Assembly: GCA_037074765.1 (NCBI GenBank)
Contig: JBAMDO010000566.1
Span: 186,001-250,000, forward strand
Reading direction: 5' to 3'
From: Mansonella perstans
Lineage: Eukaryota; Nematoda; Chromadorea; Rhabditida; Onchocercidae
Length of the DNA stretch: 64,000 nt
The position numbers were made by a program, and so were the translations under genes. The notes under the pieces are model-generated. The model did not search any database, had not been told where the DNA came from, and worked only from the letters and a program-made list of their open reading frames with translations. Shown one piece after another: positions 1 through 13,132 of the stretch (the first letter of the stretch is position 1; each line of letters begins with the position of its first letter).

Positions 1-3000
1 ACTATCTTCCGCATTTATGATAACTGCTGCTAGGAATAAACTAATTCTATTTCATTTATTTCTATGATTTTAAACCCCTGGGTGAAGCTAAATTACCGGA
101 TCTCCTCAACATTGAGTCTCTTACCGAGATTCACAGCAAAGCTTTCGAACCATAAAACGACCAAAATAATGAATGTTCAATTAGATCCCATAGATTTCAA
201 ATAAAACACTACGAATAAAATGAACAGATGGAAAACATTTACTCTATCCTCCACAGAAGCTGGACTCTGGAATATCAATTCGAAGTAAAGCATCATCCAC
301 AACCGCAATTCCAGTGGTATAAGTTTGGTATCCCAAATCAATATAAGCTAAAAAATATACTTATTAAATTAGTATATTTTGTAGACAGCAGTATGCTCCT
401 ACCCTGAAGCATAGAATATGAACACGAAAATGATAATAATCATTTAATGAAAAAAAGAGGTATACCTTAACAAAATGTGTTTCTACGTTATGTACATAGA
501 TTGGCAATGGTAACTGAAATATTTCATAGTCATTCTGACCCGTTCGCGCATGCAACGTTTGCACGTTAAACGTTGCAAAATGCTCTAACTCATTTATCAT
601 CATTTCGGAAAGTAGTTCAGGTGATGGCTTTCGAGCCTGAAACATTTAACAGCTATACAGTTATTTGACCGGAAAAGCTAAAGCTGATACCAGAAGGAGT
701 ATTTTAAGTAATGGTGTTTATGCATCGAAACATAATTCCCTATTCCAATAATACAGGAATTATTATCACAGTCAAATAAAATATCCAAGATTTTGCCATA
801 ATGTACCAGAAATATTTAAAACAAGGAGCTGAATAACGAAGTATTATCAATATTCAGTAGTAACATCCAAAAAAGCTAAAAAGGACAAACCGTTGTTTCA
901 TGTATCGCTTTTTTCAATTCTTCGGCACATCGCTGAAGTCCATCTTCCCCTAATCTTTTGCACTGTCGTTCAATTCGTTGTTTTTCCTGAAATGAAAAAC
1001 AAACTCCGAAGTTCTATATAACCGAGCACTTCATGCTCAGATTATTCAGTTAAAACAAATTGAAAATGTGATTCACTACTCAACAATAAAAACCACTGTT
1101 TCTCTGAAGTATCAAATGTTTCATGCATTTCAAACCCTTGTAGCAATTTTGGTCACTTCATCTCGAGAAGGGAAACCCATAACACAGATACATTTGTTTG
1201 TAAGATATTGACGCGCTAATTCCTTCCAATCTCGAGGTTCCAATGTCAACATCCTGCAGTACAGGTCTCCTTACTACAACTCACTACCAGTTATTTACGA
1301 ATACAACTCATTTACGAAAATTCTAAGTTAGTGAAACACAAACAAGCAAATAAAAAGGAACACTGAGAAAAACAAACTTCTTCAATTCTGTAACTTGATC
1401 TAATCGCATTGGAAGTTCCTCATTTATTCCATAGATCTGATGCATGCACATTATTTGAAAAATAACATCATGGCAATCTGTTTCCATCTGAAACTTATTT
1501 TAACATATTTTAGCATATTTATTATTGTATTCGTTTATATTCATCAGTAAAGAAAAATCAAAAAATAACATTATGACAAAAGCACCTTTCTTTACATATA
1601 GTCATTCAAACTAATCAACAAAGTCATTATAAAACATATTTCTTTCCATTATAAGAAATGAATGAGAAGCAATTCAGCCGCACATTGCTAAAAAATTGTT
1701 CACAAGGGAACTAAACATAATATTGTTCAGGATTACTTGCATTGAAATAGCTTCCGTAAATAAGGTACCTTTGAAAGCTTTTTATCAATCAGGTGTCTAA
1801 TCATATTCGTCATTCGTTTCGCGTCGAAATTCATTTCAAACGTTTGTGGCAAAGTTTTCTCGAATAATCTAGAAATCCCATTCAAGCAACATTTCAAAAT
1901 GTAAGATGTCTCGCTTACTATGAAAGAAAACTTATTACCAAGCCCAACATTTTAATATTCGTACCCAAAAAAATATTCTATTAAAGCTGTGGAATCAAAG
2001 CAAAAGTCTCCTGCGATGATCTATCTTTTACAGAAAGTAGTGCAAAAAACATTTTTCGAGCTCTAAAATTTTAATGTAGAGCGCAGCACAGTAAAATTAA
2101 GCTAGGCTTGTTCGTTAGAATAAATGAATTAAAAAACAAAAAGTTGATAAGAGATAACTTCTTGCCTTTTCTTGATATTTTGCAGTTCATTAACTGGCAC
2201 CCCATTAAAGCATAATACTATTTCACTGGTGCACTGTTCACGTATGTATAAATGCACAGAACTTGCGAGCTGTTCATCCAATTGCACAAAATCCTGTTCC
2301 AACGGGGAAGCCGCAGTATCACTCAAATAATGTGCAAGTACTTCAAGTCGTTGCAAATGTTGGAACTAAATATATACCTAATTCAAACACAAGTTTACAT
2401 GAAAAAGAGAAATTGAAATTAAAAAAGAAATTATTAAAAAAGAGTAGAGTGATTCATGGATTGACATAAAGTACGATTATTTCATTGAAGACTGTTCAAG
2501 TATTTCTAATGCTTTTCGGAAATTCTGGGTAACAAAAGCGATCTATTCAATACACAACTCCAAATCCGTTGGAATTAAAAAAAATTGCATTTTGAAAATT
2601 TGCAGAAAATATCAATCTCTTCATATTTTCCTTGTTTCGATCATTTTACTTCGAAAGAGATTTCACTGTCCGCGTAGAATGGTTTATTTCATGATGTACT
2701 TCAATTTAATCAATGGTTTGAAAAAGAGATGTATATTACAAACGAACATTTTTGGAAGGACCTATCCAAGCAATCTCCACCAAACCCAGTTTTTCTTCTT
2801 CACTTGGACAAACAATTTGTTTATCTTGAGGTTCCGTGAAAAACAGCATGCTATTCTTGAATGGGCTATTGAATAGATGTGGTACTTCCTGCTGCGATGT
2901 TTCTTCTGAGAAAAAAAAAATCAAAAAAATATGACTTCAGAAAGTAAGTGAATGCTTTTAACTCAATTATTCTGATTTTCAATTATTTTGAGAACGAATC

Positions 3001-6000
3001 CGTAACTAAAATACCGAATGATGATAAAATTTGCAGCAATTCCGAATGGCTAATAGATCCACAAACAGTCACAAGCATGTTGCTGATGTGATAAAAATCA
3101 CGGTGATATCGCCTTATCTTTTCCATATTACACGTTGTACGTAAAGCAGACAAACGTCCACCAGTTTCCACACTATACGGACTATCTAAAACATATTTCA
3201 TATTTTCGTTTATTTCTCCACTATAACAATATAACAATATACTATGTCATGATTCAAGATATTTAGAGGTCACAATAAATGCAACCTCAGTATTCTGTCA
3301 TAAAAATGACGGTAAGAATTTTGTAAAAAAAAAACCCACACTTAGGATAAAAGAGCTCTTTTCGTTTCCAGTTCACAATATTATTCATTTCTGATTCGTA
3401 CTTTTGCATTTCACTATAAACAACCCCTGCATCTTCGCCTTTGTCATTGATATGATGCACTTCAGTTACAAACTGAGCATCCTAAAACTTTAACCTTTCA
3501 AACAATTTAAGAATTCACTAAACTAAGATCTGATTTTATAATTTCAATTTTTTTTTCTAAATTCAGTTTTGATTTTTCTTAAACGTCCACGTTTTCCCCA
3601 TAAAAAACTAATTTCAATATTAAATTATACTATGTATATTTTAGATGGATATTGAAGTCAGACAGGAAAAATACTTTAAGTTAAATACGAAGAGAACAAA
3701 ATCCCGAGATTCATCACTCGTGACACCATAAAAATCATTGCTGTTCATTAAATCTATACAGAGCTAAGGTTGCGCTAAAACAAAAAATACAAATTAAAAA
3801 AAAAAACCTAACGATAATTTGGATATCTGATTTATCAAAAACTAAACATAACTAACCGTTAATGTTGGTGATAACAAATGATCTAGGTAAACAGGTAAAA
3901 CCTTCAGGAAACCATGACTACCAACCTCAAAAATGCATTAATGATTAAAAAAGTTTATTCGTCAATTGTAATTTAAGATAAATTAAAATTTATCTCTCAT
4001 TTCAAAATTAATGCCTCACGATAGATAAGATACCTATTTAATTTTGACCAAACTTTTTTTTTTTCACAATGACTCTTCTACTGAATATTCCATTTACCGC
4101 TACGAATTCAAACAAGAGATTTAGCAGTATTTTCAACTGTTTGAATAAGTGCATCTTGCACGATAAATCACTTACAGTAATTAATTCAAAAGCAGTATGA
4201 TCTTGATCAGTAAATGCATTCGTCCCTGATGCCATACATCGATTGGCAATCAAATCCAGAACACCTTTGTAAGGATATTTTTTACTACCCATAAAAGCAA
4301 GATGTTCTAGAATGTGAGGTAAACCATTGTTATCGAGTGCCTCTGTCACTAAACATTTTGATGTTGATTATGCCATCACACAACTTTTTAGAAATTCCAA
4401 TAAAGGTAAACATCTTCCAACCTTCTGTTCAACCAGTTCACAATATCTTGACAAGCAGAAAGTTAAAAGTCTGATAACTAGTATCATTCCGATGCAGACG
4501 GTGATTATAGCCAGTTACCAGAAAGTAGTCAAGTATTCTCTCTGTATTAGCTTATTAATGATACAATACTCTGAAATTTTAGTGTAATTCACTAAAATTT
4601 TTATTGATATTGAAATCAAAAAGCTAACCAAAAGAGATAAGACCCTTTACCAGAGGTCCCGGTGTATCGGCAACAGCGACTCGAAGTTTGGAACTTTTTG
4701 ACGTATAAATTATAAATGGTATCTCTCCATTTACTTTGTATATTGGACTACTCGTCCATCTTTTTTCTAATTTATTGGTACATCCTTAAAAATAATATTT
4801 TTTGCTCTTTTTATATTTATTTAAATAACATAAAAATCAATCAAAAAACACTTCAACATTACCGTTGAATCTTTCAAATGATGAAAAATGAAGAGTGGAT
4901 ATATTTTACAGCACTTTATTAGTCTGTTGTAGCAATCCATGTTGTGGATAAAAAAAAAATTTTATAGTATTTAGAATAAGAGCGATAAAAACACTACCAA
5001 TATTATAAACTAAATTATTCTTTAACAAATAGTAGTCGGATAACTGGTAATATTATTCATTTAGATTCCGATTAACAGTATGTCAAATTTAACTGACCGT
5101 TAAGACTGACTTGTGAAAAGTATCGGTGAAAAATGTGATGGCATTTCATCTTTGATATATATCTATAGCTTGTCGATAATTTTTTCATTATAATAGCTTA
5201 ATATTGGAAAGTTTAGCGATAGAAAAGTATTCAGGCCAATGAAAAGGAATATATATTTATGACGGGAATCAACAATAACTAGCTGGGTTGTCCATAAATC
5301 AATTACATTATTTAATTAACAGATAATATATCTTTCAATAACATTTGAACTTCAGTTAAAATTTGCAAGAGTGCTGCAAAAGATGACTAGTACGATAAAA
5401 ATATCGCATATCTTACAATTATCACTTATCATTTTTTTATACATTGGATTTCATGATAATTAATTAATAGTCAGTTGACTTCAGTCCTTTTAGTTTTTCG
5501 AGAATAAATACTTGTTAAAATAGCGAATGAAATTTTTTCGAGTACTTTGATTTTCTCAAATATCTCAATTCATTAATTATAATTAGTATATTTCAGAACA
5601 ATTAGTCTCATAAACTTAATAAAAGTTGACCAATCAAAGATTTCCTTCTTTTTTTAATACTGAAATATAAATATTTTCTAAACCAAATAGTATCGATGTC
5701 ATTTCAAAATGGAGCTAAATTGGAGCTAAATCGATCAAACCAAATGAATGAACTAATAAATTTCTGATATGATCCAAGAATGGCTTAGTTTTGATAACAT
5801 TGAATACAGATATAGCTATTGCATAGTAAGAATATTTTGCTTTTCTTGCCATCAATAATTTTGATTAATTTTGAAATTTGGGCTAAATTTCGAATTTGTG
5901 AAAACTATACGGAAAAAACTAAAAGTAAATCTTTTAATAAAATGGAAAATCAACCTGAAACGAATGAAGGCTGAGTAAATTCATGTTTGCTTATGCAAAA

Positions 6001-6157
6001 TATATTTATTCAATCAATGTTAGTATGGTTTGAACTATAAATTTTAACCGAAAGAAAAGTTTTTAACATAAAATATTACAGATATTAAGAGTTAGTTAAG
6101 AACTGTCTTCTTACCTTCTGCTTTTTCAATATCCATTGTTGTGGGTGAAATGTTTTT
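1..6157 (-). CDS. M16 family zinc metallopeptidase (C05D11.1-like), 5' part
   Basis: Members of this M16 branch (C. elegans C05D11.1, yeast SDD3/YOL098C, from memory) are large insulinase-like peptidases. Phase-consistent exons: 6115-6136 (start; the exon reaches 6157), 4629-4766, 4176-4348, 3857-3925, 3340-3481, 3015-3185, 2748-2905, 2166-2365, 1769-1868, 1378-1487, 1136-1253, 891-986, 466-636, then about 226/243-347 and probably a piece near 80-144. The inverted zinc motif HILEH is followed by an FMGSKKYPYKG block and, further on, a VVYSEM segment that probably supplies the third zinc ligand. The catalytic half therefore looks complete. About 600 residues are visible of a family near 1000, so the C-terminal part lies left of the window. 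The ATG sits 21 nt after a TTTCAG site, consistent with trans-splicing. The first intron is 1.35 kb. The last two exon borders are uncertain. Localisation is not evident. Confidence 0.9.
1869..2165 (-). other. probable GC-AG intron in the M16 peptidase gene
   Basis: The upstream exon ends at 2166 with AG, followed in transcript direction by GCAAGA. Splicing there to the TTTCTAG acceptor at 1869 keeps phase and joins the family-like string NIKKR to LFEKTLPQTF. A GT donor (GTTATC) lies seven bases further on but breaks the frame. GC donors are an established minor class. This is inference from frame and motif, not transcript data. Confidence 0.55.
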
Positions 6158-7068
6158 CTGAAATTAAAAAAGTCCTAATCTTCACATTTGTGGAACAATT
6201 AATGTTATCAAAAGATTAACGATACATTAAATAGAGCAGAAAGTTTTATCTGTCTGCTTCACTCTATGTATCTTTCAACAAAGCAACGCAGGACTTTTCT
6301 ATTTATCCAGTAAATCAATTAAAATAATATCTCACAATTCTATACATATTGTCGAATTATCTTGAAAAAATTCGCAAAGAATGTTGATATTCCAATAAAA
6401 TAAAATAAGATATAAAATAAGAATTTTCACAATAATTAATACTAACAGTTCTAAAGTATTGGCATAGAAAATACCGAACATTCGAAGGCAGTAAAGAAAT
6501 ACGACAAAGTAACTAAAGAAGTTCAATAAGTAAAAAGTAACTACTTTTGGCGGATATGACCTCAACATCATTTATACAACCCTGTATGATTAGTCTTACC
6601 GCGGGTGATCACAAAAATTATGAAAAAGGCAATAGAAAAGTGCAAGAATTGCATTGTTCCTTCTTTATCTGATCGCTTATAATATGCAAGATTTCTCGGT
6701 AATATAGTGATTCAAATCTACCAGAGACGACGACCCAATAACATCCAAGTTAACCCCCGCACAACCTTTACTATCAAATGTCCTTGAGCATGATGACATT
6801 TACTTTGCCACCTCTTAATAGAATAGCAATCAAAATTCGTTAAACTCGTAAAGAATTAGGTTCATTTCTGGGAAACCTCAGACTAACCAGATTAGATTCT
6901 TTCCACGTAAATGCCGCGAGAAATAAATGCATTCATCAATACAATGTATTTAATGGGCCAGTTTCAAGAATATAATATATGTCAAATATTTTTTCAAAAA
7001 AAAAAATCCTTCTGACAAAAATTTTGAAGATTTTTTTTTTTGAAAATCCAAATTATCAAACTTTGCAG
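6158..7068. promoter_or_regulatory. divergent intergenic promoter region
   Basis: This 0.9-kb stretch separates the M16 peptidase gene (-) from the GTF2H5 gene (+), so it should hold both promoters. It is AT-rich, with long A and T runs near 7000-7040. The right end carries a CTTTGCAG acceptor at 7061-7068, 19 nt before the GTF2H5 ATG, with no upstream exon needed; it is probably a spliced-leader acceptor. An open frame at 6332-6571 (-) has no recognisable domain or exon support and I do not call it. I see no clear TATA box or other defined element. Confidence 0.45.
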
Positions 7069-7087
7069 AAAGGCGAATTGATAAGGG

Positions 7088-7303
7088 ATGGTAAATGTGA
7101 AGAAGGGCGTGCTGGTACGTTGCGATCCAGCTATGCGTCAACTATTAGTGTATCTTGATGAGTCACGTGCGCTGGGATCAAAGTTCGTCGTGAAGGAATT
7201 GGATGAAACGCATATCTTGGTCGACAAGGAGATTGTACCAATTCTCGAACAAAAACTCGACCAATTGATGGAATCACTTTCTCCTGATCTTAGCGACAAG
7301 TAA
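7088..7303 (+). CDS. gtf2h5: TFIIH subunit 5 (GTF2H5/TTDA/Tfb5)
   Basis: Complete 71-residue protein in one exon, the same length as human GTF2H5. It aligns along its whole length with the Tfb5 fold: MVNVxKGVLxxCDPAM at the start, LLVYLDES in the middle, ALGxKF, then DETHI and a C-terminal helix. Tfb5 is the small TFIIH core subunit that binds p52/Tfb4 (GTF2H4), stabilises TFIIH and is needed for nucleotide excision repair opening; its loss causes trichothiodystrophy in humans. The ATG lies 19 nt after a probable trans-splice acceptor. An AATAAA at 7450-7455 is a plausible poly(A) signal about 150 nt past the stop. The reverse-strand frame over the same bases is a shadow. Confidence 0.96.
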   Translation: MVNVKKGVLVRCDPAMRQLLVYLDESRALGSKFVVKELDETHILVDKEIVPILEQKLDQLMESLSPDLSDK

Positions 7304-8490
7304 ACTCCCAGTCCTCTTAATTTTAAGGTCACGTTTATAAGAATGAAACTTCACGCGAATATTGCAGTTATTTTTATGTAATTTGACTTTGTGAACACAT
7401 ATAAAACGTAATCGTTATACAGAAGTTCAAAAAATCAATCTTTTCATGTAATAAATTATTATCTTATAATTTTTAATGAAATATTATGGTTCTGTCCACA
7501 ATTTTCATAGCAATGAGAATTAAGGATATGGCAATAAAATACAATACTCATACACGCGTATTACGTAAAGATTCAGCGTTATAGAAGCTTAAGCACTACT
7601 TCACTTGAAGACTTCCACCGAGATATCTTACAAATTCTTTATTCGGAAAAAAGTTTGTTTTTCTTAAACATGTCATCTCATTTTGAAGAATTGACATGTA
7701 TATATGACGAGGTCAAACTACAAAAATTGTCAAATTTCTCGTCCAAGAAAATACTCAATGTACTAGATGTTTCGACATCAGTGATGATATGTTAATCAAT
7801 CGGAAAAATTGAACATCGGTTTCGATTCTCGCTTCGTCCGACTTGTAATTACGCACTGTTGAGAAAAACGGACAACCGTGTTACGCAGTAGTTATCATTT
7901 AACGTAAGTTGATTTGCATCGATGAAATGCAATTGGAAAGATATATTCTGCATTAAAAGAGGCATTTTGAATCTGTCTAGTCAACAAGGCCTTCTAAAAT
8001 ATTTATAGTAGCAGTGGAAAGATGATATCGTTCTATTGCTCAGGAATTTTTGACCACGTATTTATGTGTAAATATAAATTCTGTATGTGAAAGAAAATGA
8101 AATTGGTATCTGCGCTATAAAGCCTTGAAAGGTCCTATGTCCTTGATATTATTTATACTGCTTATCCTAGAAACATTTCGGTTAAAAACAGCGAAAAAGA
8201 TGGAGAAACGGTATCGTGGACGAATAATGTCATTTTTTTGTGGTATTTCTAGATGTAGCTTGCACTATTATTATCTCAAAATCATTAAAATTTGAAAAGT
8301 TTAAAAATCTTCAAGGTTAGATTTTAAGTAACAACACAAAAGTAGAGACAGGAAAGGACAATCTGTCTTCCATGTTCTCAAGAAAAAGAAATCGAGTTTC
8401 TTTCCCTATTTAAAGCGTATTCGAATTGCATATATGACGAGTGTAGGAGTTAATTCCATGAATCAATTTATTAACGAAAGGAAAAAAAAG
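7304..8490. other. convergent intergenic region (3' ends)
   Basis: The GTF2H5 (+) and RNase H1 (-) genes converge here. It holds the GTF2H5 3' UTR with AATAAA at 7450-7455 and, on the minus strand, an AATAAA (TTTATT at 8467-8472) about 20 nt beyond the RNase H1 stop. Between them I see only AT-rich non-coding sequence, with no RNA gene or repeat of note. Confidence 0.5.
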
Positions 8491-10096
8491 TCAATTACAA
8501 TGTTTTTCGAGTTTTGCCTTACAAAATTTCTCGAACTGTTCATCTGTCATCATTGCTTGGTCAATAGCTAATCTCGCTAACCGATCACTATGAAAATTCC
8601 CGCAGCGATCTCTATCATCACATGACATTTCATCCCAGCTTTCTTCCAGTCCTTTGCTTTCATCGTATTTCTGATGTCCATACGTATGCTCCACACGCAT
8701 CTAGAAAGATAACTAACGAGAGGGTGTGAAAATACAAAAATTTGGAAAATTAAGTTGGACAGTGATAGTAGAATAGAAAAGCGAAAGCATTCTATGTTAT
8801 TGATAGGCAGCGAATTCGAATACTTGCTCCAGTATTTCGATACAAGCATTCCAGCATTCGATTTTCTGATTTCTTTCTTTATTGTACACATGTCCCATCA
8901 AAAAATATCGTATGTGAGTGAAATGTGTTCTGAGGTAAGATAATGGACAAGTAAATTTGGCATACTTTTATCATTTCAGTATAATGACTGAGTTTTTGGA
9001 TATCGTCCATATTTTCGATCTGCTTCCCATCCGCCTTTTTCCACTCATTGGAACGCCATCTAGACAACCATGAATTAATAACTTTCACCACGAACTGCGA
9101 ATCTGTTTTGATAATTACTCGATCAAAATTCAAAGAACAAGCCTAAAAAAAATAGCAAATTCGAAATAATCAAGTAATGCTACTCTCTTATACTAATTTT
9201 AGCAGAACAAATAAAATAACATTCAAAATGCTTTATTAGGGAGTAAAAAGTGGAAAAAACAATCGAGAAAGTAATAATTATGCTACATTATTACCATAAA
9301 AATGAGACAAGGAACCGAATAATGTTACGATAAATTCCAGAAAAAAAATTGAGCGATATACGAACCTGTAACGCAGCTAGATTGACTGCTTGTATTTCAG
9401 CTCGAATATTAGTTAATTTTGGTCCTGTAAGTAGGAGATGAACATTACGTTCATCGTTCGGACGCCAAAATATTCCAATACCTCCTCTTTTTATTGTCCA
9501 ATCAAATGAACCATCGCAATATACCAGTGGAGCACTGTAGTATACATAGAATCATTTATAACAGATGAAAACTTCGATTTTTTTTAAAAATATAGTAAAT
9601 GTTGGTAATTTTCTGGATCAGTAAATGAAGCTGGAATTTTTCCGGCCAAAGAATTCAATTTTTATTAAAATATAATTCAAATTTTTGAATTGTCTCAAAA
9701 GCAAGCAAAAAATGGCTTACACAAAATAAGCGAATAAAAATTAAACAGAATAGAATAAACAGAATAACCGATATCCTTATGATATTCACTTAGCCTTAGC
9801 TATTTAATAGTAAAAAAAAAAAAAACCATCCAAATGTTCTATAGACTGTACAATAATTTTATTAATAAGGTTCACCTCATCCATGCCCTTCTTTCAATTA
9901 TGCTATCACCAGATGAGATTTCATCGTTATCATCGCTACTATCAATAGATGATGAATTTTCCTTCCATCGTTGTTGAATTTTTTGAGTTAATGCGTCGAA
10001 ATCTGGCGCTGAGGCAAAACGTCTGGCTGATAGTGCAGCTGATGAAATAGCATTGTAAGAATAAAAGCATCTACAAAGTTTGACTAATGATGCCAT
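8491..10096 (-). CDS. rnaseh1: ribonuclease H1 (catalytic domain only)
   Basis: Four exons (9876-10096, 9366-9534, 8966-9142, 8491-8700) close in frame to 258 residues. RNase H1 cuts the RNA strand of RNA:DNA hybrids, removing R-loops and primers in the nucleus and mitochondria. All four catalytic acids are visible: D81 in YCDGSF, E120 in NIRAEIQA, D144 in IIKTDSQF and D228 in GNFHSD, with the basic handle region RWRSNEWKKADGK after D144. The N-terminus (MASLVKLCRCF, then SARRF) is basic and Ser/Ala-rich with no early acids, like a mitochondrial presequence. It is followed by a Ser/Asp-rich linker instead of the usual hybrid-binding domain. The ATG is 2 nt after a TTTACAG acceptor, suggesting trans-splicing. 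Not a retroelement RNase H: it has introns and no reverse transcriptase nearby. Confidence 0.93.
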
Positions 10097-10997
10097 CCCT
10101 GTAAATGAGTGAATTTCAAGTCAAATTTAGGAGATGCTAATAACTTCTGAATCAATTTAGACGCATAAATGTTCACGACATCATATAAAGGCTAATTCCA
10201 TCAACTTCCTAAACAAATAATTTAAGTTACGATGATATTACCAAAACCTAATTTCCTATCATCAGAATGATAAAATTGACCTGTCATTGAATGCACCAAT
10301 GCAACATCATTGATACTGCAAATTATTGAAAGTGTAACATTACTCAAAGTGTAAATTCAAAGTGTAACATTACTCACCATTTATGCTTGCCTAATAAGTA
10401 TTGGAATAACATATCAGAAATGGCCTAATATATCTACGTAGACATAAATAGTTAAATCATAACTTTGACTTTGTTATTTAGGGAACACTGAAACTTCTAA
10501 AATTCATAGTACAAAAGAAATGAAATCAAATTAAGCATTCGCATCAAACATGCCAGTTACTTTTAATGCATCAAAATTCTTCCTTCCACACATACAGATC
10601 ACAGATAAATGTCTTGAAAGTTCAAAGTATCATTTGTAAATTACATTACGCTATTATACACGAAAGAGCTCTTTATATAGGTTCATACATTTTATTGCAG
10701 TATAATTATTTTTATAACGTTGTAACAATCACAATATTATTTCACATTAATCGCATTTATAGTTCCATCAAATAAACAAATAAACAATCAGAGTTTCATA
10801 TAGCCAACTATCAAATAAAAGCTGTTGGTTTACTGAAAAAAATTATCATCCAACATAAAATTTTATTGAACAAAAAAAACCAAAAAAAAAAGGTCTATTT
10901 ACTGAGATGTCTGCTTTTATTTTCTTTTTCTATACTTAAATATTTTAATTACTTAAATACTTATAATTAAATATTCTACGTAATTTTCCTCAGACTT
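10097..10997. other. spacer between ZFAND1-like and RNase H1 genes
   Basis: About 0.9 kb of AT-rich sequence between two same-strand genes. It holds an exact 18-bp direct repeat, copies at 10329-10346 and 10359-10376 with a 30-bp period. No exon or RNA gene is apparent; the small open frame at 10566-10775 (+) is not supported by any motif. Confidence 0.4.
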
Positions 10998-13132
10998 TCA
11001 CTCGTCTCTTTTGAGAAAAACATTACACAAATCTTTCAAATATTTCTCGACATTATCACTCATCGGCAGAGGATTGGTCTGATCCGTTTCACAGCATAAT
11101 CGCAGCATCTGAAACATGGTAATAATTATATGAACATTGCACAAAATGATCATTTTCAAATTTCCTCAGTTTATTTGCCTTTAAAACAACAAATTATATC
11201 TGATTTAACTTGCGCATCTATTTCTGTGCTTGAATCCACTGCTTAAATATCTCAGAAACAATACTTTAGTTCCAAAATTTGCATTGCTATTAGGGATCGA
11301 ACACTGTCTGACAATTTCATCAAGACAACGTCCTATCGTCCAACGCTGTAAAGCAAGAGTATATTGTTTAAAAATTTGAATAATTATTAAAATTTCAGTA
11401 ACATAAACATGACCTTTTAACAACCTACACCACATAATTAAATAAAATCTTGTAGCGAATTTGATGTAACACTAACAACATACAAAGTTTTCTAAGTAAG
11501 ACATACTTTGGAAACCATAACTGGTTTGCGTTCTTGATTTTCTGTGACGAACAGAAACATTTGCTCCGCAGCTGGAATCTGTAATAAAAACCTGATAAGT
11601 AATTAAATAAATAAAATTATTCCTCAATAATTCATTGTGAATAACGTTAGTTTGTAATAACAAAGTGATTGCCATTATGGAAGTTTTAAATATGATTTAA
11701 TGGTATGAAACAAAAAATGATCGGCTAAAAATGAAATAAGCATAAAATCAAAAATTTATAATCAAAAGCTTATAAATATTTCGAGATATTCGAGGTACCA
11801 ATATTTTGAGGAGCAATTAAAAACAACAAACTGTAAAAGTTACATTACAATTTCGCATATTTGATTTGAGACGCATTATTGCTATTCGATCAGCTCTTTT
11901 CCGCATTGTTTCATCCATCTGAAATGATATATTTAAACAGTGCCAAAAGAATCAGCTAAAATGGTTATCTATTCTAACACTGTCATCGTCGAAATTATTA
12001 TCGATTTTAAGGCATTTAATAAATTATAGAAGTATTCACAAAATATATTACTGCAATCATTAAGAAGGAAAAAATTATAAACCAATTTCTCTTTCAGCGA
12101 TGAAGGGATACTTGCTTGAGCAATGTCGTTTCGATTAGCAGCAATAACTGCTGTCAACTTTTTTTCCAATCCTTCCTGATCAACACTGTTAATTTGTCTT
12201 TCTTGAGCAGAGCACTGATGTTCTTCCGGATAACGATGCCTAAGACATAAGGAAACTTCAGTGAAAAGATTTCTACAGAAATATATAAATTTTAAAATGA
12301 ACAAAAAGGAAGAAGAACCAGTTTTTTGATTGAAGTATAATTTTTGGAAAAACAATCATAATTTTAGTAGATTTAAGCAGTTATATCCAATTTTATCTTT
12401 AAGAAATGTTAATCATACGCACCGTTCTCATACTTACTTCAAACAAAAGTTGAATTCACAATCCTGACAGACGATTTTCATGATCTCGAAAGTGAAACAA
12501 CCATTCATCGAACATAAATAAGGCTTCAGTGGTTTACCACAGCTAGATGTTGCTAATTGTTCAACACTCAGATTTTTAAACTGACATTCATGATCAAATC
12601 GATGTTCCTTACTAAATAATCATATATTTCAATCAAATTTCTTTTTCAATTTTTTTAACACTAAGTATTGTGCATTAATTGCATTAATACTGTAATTATT
12701 CTTAAGTTGATGTCACACTACTGCTAATCAAAACTCTTGAAAGCAAAAGAATTAACAGAAAAAAGACACCACCAGAAATGTTTCTCGCATGCGTCGCAGA
12801 AGAAAGGCGTGAAATCTGAAAAAATTAAAAATATCATTCCATTAGTGGTTCAAATATGTTAATTTAAGAGTTTTGCTGTTACTCCAGAAATGTAATTCCC
12901 TTTCAAAAACCTTTCATGCGATGATTAACAAACTAATATTTTCAACTATGTTGTTCATCGATTATCGCGCACTAAATATCTCTTTAGAAATTCTACATTG
13001 GTTTATGTCAAAAACTCAGTGAGTTAAAATGACAATGTTATCACCTAAAGTGGAAAACGATGCAATCAACTAACCGAGTTTCCCGCAAACTTTTAGAGAA
13101 CAACTTTTGCCTAATTCTGGAAATTCTGCCAT
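10998..13132 (-). CDS. zfand1: AN1-type zinc finger protein, ZFAND1-like
   Basis: Eight exons (13075-13132, 12773-12815, 12438-12611, 12083-12239, 11844-11918, 11507-11578, 11265-11345, 10998-11108) give 256 residues in frame; human ZFAND1 is 268. ZFAND1 recruits p97/VCP and the 26S proteasome to arsenite-induced stress granules to help clear them. Two AN1 fingers are visible. The first runs from MAEFPELGKSC through PFFCDACEKHFC to HRFDHEC. The second contains SSCGKPL, MNGCF, VCQDCEFNFCLKHRYPEEHQC. A helical linker follows, then the ubiquitin-like C-terminal region with RWTIGRCLDEI and KMLRLC, which match human RWSIGKA and KLRLC. The linker plus the Ubl-like end separates it from ZFAND2/AIRAP. 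The ATG is 12 nt after a TTTAATAG sequence that could be a trans-splice site. Confidence 0.88.

Noticed and set aside
4870..4945. Alternative first exon of the M16 gene beginning MDCYNRL
   Set aside because: Its donor leaves the wrong phase for the next exon; the exon at 6115-6157 has the right phase, an ATG and a TTTCAG site.
7138..7332. Open frame antisense to GTF2H5
   Set aside because: The forward frame matches a known 71-aa family along its whole length, so this is a shadow.
8491..9534. RNase H domain as part of a retrotransposon
   Set aside because: The gene has four phase-consistent exons, a presequence-like start, and no reverse transcriptase, integrase or terminal repeats around it.
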